From positions 1-35,059 of the forward strand of contig NZ_AQYA01000022.1 in assembly GCF_000376985.1 (NCBI RefSeq): a stretch of 35,059 bases of DNA. Reading direction: 5' to 3'. Each line of letters starts with the position of its first letter. The first letter of the stretch is position 1. The notes beneath the pieces were generated by a model that worked only from the letters and a program-made list of their open reading frames with translations, was not told the DNA's origin and ran no database searches. Of this stretch, positions 30,843 to 35,059 are shown piece after piece. This stretch comes from Streptococcus henryi DSM 19005 (GTDB taxonomy: Bacteria > Bacillota > Bacilli > Lactobacillales > Streptococcaceae). A program made the translations under genes and the position numbers.

Positions 30843-32459
30843 ATGAATTGGAAAACAATTTGGGAATTAACGAAAATAAATATTTTATACTCCAATCCAC
30901 AAACTTTGACAGCGCTCAAGAAGAAGCAAAAACGTAATCCAAAAAAGAAATTTTCAGCTTACAAGAGTATGATTCAGCAACAGCTTTTGTTGATTGTTTT
31001 ATTTACAGTTATTTATTTATCTATGTTCATTGGAATGGACTTTAGCCATTATCCAGGTTTCTTCTCTTTCTATGTTGCAACTTTCTTCATCATGGCAACT
31101 ATATCAGCTTTTACGTCTATGTATACAATATTTTATGAGAGTGGCGACGTTAAGCTCTATGTCCATCTTCCTATCAAACCTTCGGAACTCTATGTTGCAA
31201 AAATTATCTCATCTTTGGGAATGGGTTCAGTATTTCTCATGCCTCTACTCTCTCTCTTTTTCATTGCATATTGGCAAATAGTTGGGATTGTTTTAGCTAT
31301 TCCTATAACCCTTGTTCTTTTTTTGGTTCTATTGATGTCTTCGATGGTTATCTCCCTTTATCTGAACAGTCTCATTGGGCGAATTATAGTTAGAAGCCAA
31401 CGACGCAAATTGATTTCAACTGCCTTAATGTTTGTTTCAACCTTTGGAGCAATAGGACTAATCTTATACTTAAATATGACTAATCAAAGTCGTCTTATGG
31501 AAGAGGGGAACCTATTAGATCGAGTAGCAATTCCGTATTTTAGAGGTTACTATGACATCGTTCAAGAGCCTGTTGGTATAAGTTCTTTAGTCAATTTTTG
31601 GTTACCTTTACTCTTCATCATTGCTTTAATAATAGGAATTGTTAAGTATGTGATGCCTCATTATTACCACGAAGTGATCTATGTTAATACCAAAACACAG
31701 TCAAGTAAGAAGAAGGTTGTCAGAGATTTTAAAGAGACATCCCTGAATAAAATTTTAATCAGACATCATCTCTCCACTTTACAAAATGCAACCTTGCTAA
31801 CACAAACTTATCTTATGCCCTTGGTTTACGCTGTTATTTTCATAACACCAAGCCTGGCTAATGATTCAGATTTATCAAAAATCATTACCGCTGATTATTT
31901 CGGTTCTGCCTTGCTTGTTGGCATAGTACTGGGAAGTATGTGTAGTATGCCTTCTTCTTTTTTGGGAGTTGGACTTTCTTTGGAAAAAGATAACTTTGTC
32001 TCCTTTAAAGCTTTGCCATTGAACTTTAAATATTTCTTGAAACAAAAATTTGTAATCTTATTCCTATTACAAGCATGCATACCCGTTCTTGTATATGGAT
32101 GTTTAGGCTTCTTTATCTTGAAACTATCTCCAATCATAGTAATCGCATTTCTACTTGGTTTGGTCCTAATGACAAGTATTCAAGGCCAATTCATGTACCG
32201 TCGTGATTACAAACTATTAGATTTGAAATGGCAAGACATTACCCAACTCTTTTCTCGGGGTGGTGGTCAATGGACTATGTTTGGCTTGATGATGGGAAAC
32301 TTAATTGGCGGAGTTAGTCTAGTTGTTTTAGCTCTAGTTGCTAGTTTTGCTACTGGAAATCCATTTGCAGTCAGCAGTGCAGTAACAATATTTATTATAG
32401 TTTTGGCTTTAATTTCACAACTAGTTCTCAACAAAGTTTTCTGGAAGAAAATTAGCTGA
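30843..32459 (+). CDS. ABC transporter permease
   Basis: A 538-residue integral membrane protein with about 12 hydrophobic segments. A basic cytoplasmic N-terminus (LKKKQKRNPKKKFSAYK) precedes the first pair, and a hydrophilic loop (about 280-305, QSSKKKVVRDFKE) splits the protein in two membrane halves. This is the large permease partner of EcsA/SkfE-like ATPases that exports peptides, lipids or toxins; I cannot name the substrate. GTGGGGTG precedes the ATG by 7 nt. No periplasmic-binding or peptide gene is adjacent. Confidence 0.85.
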   Translation: MNWKTIWELTKINILYSNPQTLTALKKKQKRNPKKKFSAYKSMIQQQLLLIVLFTVIYLSMFIGMDFSHYPGFFSFYVATFFIMATISAFTSMYTIFYESGDVKLYVHLPIKPSELYVAKIISSLGMGSVFLMPLLSLFFIAYWQIVGIVLAIPITLVLFLVLLMSSMVISLYLNSLIGRIIVRSQRRKLISTALMFVSTFGAIGLILYLNMTNQSRLMEEGNLLDRVAIPYFRGYYDIVQEPVGISSLVNFWLPLLFIIALIIGIVKYVMPHYYHEVIYVNTKTQSSKKKVVRDFKETSLNKILIRHHLSTLQNATLLTQTYLMPLVYAVIFITPSLANDSDLSKIITADYFGSALLVGIVLGSMCSMPSSFLGVGLSLEKDNFVSFKALPLNFKYFLKQKFVILFLLQACIPVLVYGCLGFFILKLSPIIVIAFLLGLVLMTSIQGQFMYRRDYKLLDLKWQDITQLFSRGGGQWTMFGLMMGNLIGGVSLVVLALVASFATGNPFAVSSAVTIFIIVLALISQLVLNKVFWKKIS

Positions 32460-32474
32460 CTTTTACCACAGAAT

Positions 32475-32496
32475 GCCGTGCATAAGCATGGCTTTT
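32475..32496 (+). terminator. Terminator of the ABC pair, adjoining the proB promoter
   Basis: GCCGTGC and GCATGGC form a 7-bp stem (one G-U) with an ATAA loop and four T. It lies directly upstream of the proB -10. Confidence 0.7.
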
Positions 32497-32500
32497 ATAG

Positions 32501-32506
32501 TATAAT
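32501..32506 (+). promoter_or_regulatory. proB -10 hexamer (leaderless)
   Basis: A perfect TATAAT ends 7 nt before the proB ATG. No recognisable -35 is present at 16-18 nt, where the terminator stem lies. The predicted transcript begins at or one base before the start codon. Confidence 0.55.
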
Positions 32507-32513
32507 CATACTT

Positions 32514-33317
32514 ATGAAAAGAAATTTCGAAAATGTAAAACGTCTAGTAATTAAAATTGGGACGAGCTCACTTGTCCTCCCGAATGGAAAAATTAACTTA
32601 TCTAAGATTGACCAGCTTGCCTTTGTTATATCAAGTTTGATGAATATAGGAAAAGAAGTGATTCTAGTTTCTTCTGGTGCCATGGGATTTGGCTTAGATT
32701 TGTTAGGCTTAAAAAAACGCCCTGCTGAGATTTCACAACAACAGGCAGTATCTAGTGTCGGGCAAGTTGCCATGATGAGTCTCTATTCACAAATTTTTTC
32801 CCATTATCAAACAAATGTATCACAAATTCTCCTGACGCGTGATGTAGTTGAATATCCAGAAAGTTTAGCAAATGTTACTAATGCTTTTGAAACACTGCTT
32901 TCAATGGGCATTGTGCCAATCGTTAATGAAAATGATGCTGTTAGTGTCGACGAAATGGATCATGCGACAAAATTTGGTGATAATGATAGCCTATCTGCTC
33001 TTGTAGCAGGTATTACTAAAGCAGATTTGTTAATTATGCTTTCTGATATCGATGGTCTATTTGATAAAAATCCAACAATTTATGATGACGCTGTCCTTCG
33101 ACGCTATGTACCAGAAATAACTGAAGAAATAATTCAGTCAGCCGGTGGAGCAGGAAGTCGTTTTGGAACGGGCGGAATGCTCAGTAAAATCAAGAGTGCC
33201 CAAATGGTTTTTGATAATAATGGGCAAATGATATTAATGAATGGTGCTAATCCGAGGGATATCTTAAGAGTTCTTGACGGAGCCATGATAGGAACTTGGT
33301 TTGCTCAAGAAAAATAA
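32514..33317 (+). CDS. proB: Glutamate 5-kinase
   Basis: A 267-residue amino-acid-kinase-fold enzyme making gamma-glutamyl phosphate, the first step of proline synthesis. Motifs are [39 protein letters not shown] and [11 protein letters not shown]. It lacks the C-terminal PUA domain of E. coli ProB, as in other streptococci. The chosen ATG at 32514 fits the family N-terminus; the frame from 32478 starts upstream of the -10. There is no Shine-Dalgarno. It is followed 143 nt later by proA. Confidence 0.95.
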   Translation: MKRNFENVKRLVIKIGTSSLVLPNGKINLSKIDQLAFVISSLMNIGKEVILVSSGAMGFGLDLLGLKKRPAEISQQQAVSSVGQVAMMSLYSQIFSHYQTNVSQILLTRDVVEYPESLANVTNAFETLLSMGIVPIVNENDAVSVDEMDHATKFGDNDSLSALVAGITKADLLIMLSDIDGLFDKNPTIYDDAVLRRYVPEITEEIIQSAGGAGSRFGTGGMLSKIKSAQMVFDNNGQMILMNGANPRDILRVLDGAMIGTWFAQEK

Positions 33318-33460
33318 TTAATTGATTTTAAAAGACTAGCTAACTAAAAAAGATCTAACATAGTTACGACGCATATCTATAATAATGAGGATGATTGCAA
33401 GTATATTTATAGAAGAATTATCAGTATTTCTCAAAATTCCCACCTACGGAGGTTGCTAAA

Positions 33461-34711
33461 ATGACATATATTGAAAACTTAGGAAAAAATGCTCAAAAAG
33501 CCAGCAAGAGTTTGGTGAAATTAGGCACAGCAGAAAAAAACAAGGTGCTTTTGCAGGTAACCAAAGATTTAGTAGCAAAGACCCAAGAAATCTTAGAAGA
33601 AAATGCTAAGGATGTCAATCTAGCTAAGGAACATGGGATTTCAGATATCATGGTTGACAGATTGCGTCTGGATGCAAATAGAATCGAGGGTATCGCAGAA
33701 GGAGTCCGTCAGGTTGCGGATTTGCAGGATCCAATCGGTCAAGTTGTGCGTGGCTATACTAATTTAGACGGCCTTAAAATTGTCCAAAAGCGCGTGCCAT
33801 TAGGGGTTATTGCTATGATTTTTGAAAGCCGTCCAAACGTTTCAGTGGATGCTTTTAGTCTAGCTTTCAAAACAAGCAACGCCATCATCCTGCGTGGTGG
33901 TCGAGATGCAATCAATTCTAACAAGGCCCTTATTGGAATTGTTCGTCAAACCTTGACCAATGCTGGAATAGACCCAAATGTTGTTCAATTGGTAGAAGAT
34001 ACCAGTCATGCTGTCGCCGAAGACTTGATGCAGGCAGTTGACTATGTTGATGTCCTCATTCCTCGTGGAGGCGCACGACTCATCCAGACAGTCAAAGAAA
34101 AATCCAAAGTTCCGGTCATTGAGACAGGTGTTGGGAATTGTCATATCTACGTTGACGCCTCAGCGGATTTAGACATGGCTACTAAAATTGTTATTAATGC
34201 CAAGACTCAGCGTCCTAGTGTATGTAATGCTGCGGAATCATTAGTGGTACATAAGGACATAGCAGAGCTTTTCTTACCACAATTGGAAGAATCCTTAGAT
34301 CAAGTACAGCCAGTTGAGTTTCGTGCAGATAAGACTGCGCAAGCCATTTTCAAAAAATCAGTACCAGCAAGCCCAGAAGATTATGCAACAGAATTCCAAG
34401 ATTATATTCTCTCAGTTAAAGTAGTAGAGAATCTTGAGCAAGCTATCGATTGGATTAACCAATACACAACCCATCACTCAGAAGCTATTGTTACAAAAGA
34501 TATCAGCAGTGCTGAACGCTTCCAAGATGAAATAGATGCCTCAGCAGTCTATGTCAATGCCTCTACCCGATTTACTGATGGTTTTGTATTTGGACTTGGT
34601 GCAGAAATTGGAATTTCAACACAAAAAATGCATGCTCGAGGCCCAATGGGACTAGAAGCACTTACCTCAACAAAATTCTATATAAATGGAACAGGTCAAA
34701 TAAGAGAATAA
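33461..34711 (+). CDS. proA: Gamma-glutamyl phosphate reductase
   Basis: A 416-residue NADPH-dependent aldehyde-dehydrogenase-fold enzyme reducing gamma-glutamyl phosphate to glutamate semialdehyde, the second step of proline synthesis. The catalytic cysteine is in [28 protein letters not shown] and [10 protein letters not shown] are family motifs. The Shine-Dalgarno GGAGGT is 7 nt upstream. A TATAAT at 33378-33383 in the 143-nt gap could be a second promoter. No proC follows in the window. Confidence 0.97.
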   Translation: MTYIENLGKNAQKASKSLVKLGTAEKNKVLLQVTKDLVAKTQEILEENAKDVNLAKEHGISDIMVDRLRLDANRIEGIAEGVRQVADLQDPIGQVVRGYTNLDGLKIVQKRVPLGVIAMIFESRPNVSVDAFSLAFKTSNAIILRGGRDAINSNKALIGIVRQTLTNAGIDPNVVQLVEDTSHAVAEDLMQAVDYVDVLIPRGGARLIQTVKEKSKVPVIETGVGNCHIYVDASADLDMATKIVINAKTQRPSVCNAAESLVVHKDIAELFLPQLEESLDQVQPVEFRADKTAQAIFKKSVPASPEDYATEFQDYILSVKVVENLEQAIDWINQYTTHHSEAIVTKDISSAERFQDEIDASAVYVNASTRFTDGFVFGLGAEIGISTQKMHARGPMGLEALTSTKFYINGTGQIRE

Positions 34712-34718
34712 AAACTAA

Positions 34719-34756
34719 AACAATGGAGTACTAAGTCAGTGCTCTATTGTTTTTTT
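34719..34756 (+). terminator. Terminator after proA
   Basis: AACAATGGAGTAC pairs with GTGCTCTATTGTT (two G-U) around a 7-nt loop, followed by T7. Confidence 0.9.
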
Positions 34757-34830
34757 AATAAGATTAACGGGCGGTAATTGAAAACAACTGAAAAAGAAAT
34801 TGAAAACTTTCAAAAAATATTTCAAATCTG

Positions 34831-35037
34831 TTGACATGAAACTCTGACTTTGGTATACTAAGTAAGTTGTCAAAAGCCAGACGGTTAAGAGAGTTGAGCA
34901 AAAAAAATCTCACAAAGTTCTTGACAGAGCGTTTAGGATTTGATAGAATAATAAAGCTGTCAAACGAGAGCGGTAAAGCATTTGTCAAAACTTTTTTTAA
35001 AAAAAGAGTTGACAAACTTGCTAGAGTTTGATAGACT
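34831..35037 (+). promoter_or_regulatory. Three tandem strong promoters, probably of an rRNA operon
   Basis: P1: TTGACA 34831-34836, TATACT 34854-34859. P2: TTGACA 34921-34926, TAGAAT 34944-34949. P3: TTGACA 35009-35014, TAGACT 35032-35037. All have perfect -35 hexamers and exactly 17-nt spacers, and are offset by 90 and 88 bp. After each comes a related AAGTTGTCAAA / AAGCTGTCAAA / AAGTTGTCTTAA motif. Upstream of P1 is a long A/T-rich UP-element-like stretch (34781-34830). The 34757-35059 region holds no gene. This arrangement is typical of streptococcal rRNA operons; the transcribed gene lies beyond the window. Confidence 0.8.
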
Positions 35038-35059
35038 ATAGAAGTTGTCTTAAAGAAGA

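Noticed and set aside
34764..35015. Minus-strand open frame of 83 codons
   Set aside because: It runs through three strong plus-strand promoters and an A/T-rich upstream element, has low-complexity composition, and no ribosome site.
1..35059. CRISPR array, prophage, toxin-antitoxin or restriction system
   Set aside because: No regularly spaced identical repeats, phage structural genes, toxin-antitoxin pairs or methylase/nuclease motifs were seen.

Overview
The window looks like chromosome of a low-GC Streptococcus, most likely of the salivarius group (S. salivarius / S. thermophilus / S. vestibularis). Evidence is the gene neighbourhoods (tsaE-GNAT-brpA-type LCP gene; hit/ecsAB; ccrZ-trmB; rimP-nusA-ylxR-ylxQ-infB-rbfA; copYAZ; proBA), streptococcal protein sequences, and a BOX-type repeat. 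The species is an inference. There is no prophage, CRISPR array, toxin-antitoxin module or recognisable defence system. What stands out is a concentration of unusual gene starts and structured non-coding DNA around otherwise housekeeping genes.

Layout. 1-1.1 kb: 3' remnant of an IS transposase and a Cof-type HAD phosphatase. 1.2-4.3 kb: two DUF1361-type membrane proteins and an AzgA-like purine permease behind an inverted-repeat site. 4.4-6.6 kb: tsaE, a GNAT acetyltransferase and an LCP (LytR-CpsA-Psr) cell-wall ligase. 6.6-7.2 kb: a non-coding block with a MITE-like element and copy A of a structured dispersed repeat. 7.2-11.2 kb: a coiled-coil protein and HIT protein (minus), divergent from ecsA-ecsB, then ccrZ-trmB. 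11.3 kb: tRNA-Ser(GGA). 11.5-12.6 kb: a membrane PAS-GGDEF protein, unusual for this genus. 12.7-19.1 kb: the transcription/translation operon rimP-nusA-ylxR-ylxQ-infB-rbfA. 19.2-19.7 kb: a frameshifted nucleotidyltransferase. 19.75-22.9 kb: copper-responsive copY-copA-copZ with two cop boxes and a BOX element between copA and copZ. 23-25.5 kb: HAD phosphatase, TetR regulator and DegV/FakB-type protein. 25.5-28 kb: YgjV-type membrane protein plus two related membrane-anchored helical-repeat proteins separated by copy B of the dispersed repeat. 28.2-29.8 kb: Na/Pi cotransporter family protein. 30.1-32.5 kb: ABC exporter pair. 32.5-34.7 kb: proB-proA. 34.8-35.06 kb: three tandem near-consensus promoters of the kind that drive rRNA operons, running off the end of the window.

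The main observations. rimP has no ATG/GTG/TTG where its conserved N-terminus and a strong Shine-Dalgarno (SD) place the start; an ATC codon sits there. nusA and rbfA lack an SD at their conserved starts, and each is preceded by a short SD-bearing ORF. Three genes (Cof phosphatase, tsaE, proB) have a TATAAT ending 6-7 nt before the ATG and no SD, which predicts leaderless mRNAs. The dispersed repeat contains a two-helix hairpin preserved by wobble changes between its two copies. The promoters of hit and ecsA are nearly palindromic and physically exclusive. All functions are read from sequence motifs and family knowledge; no searches or folding programs were run.
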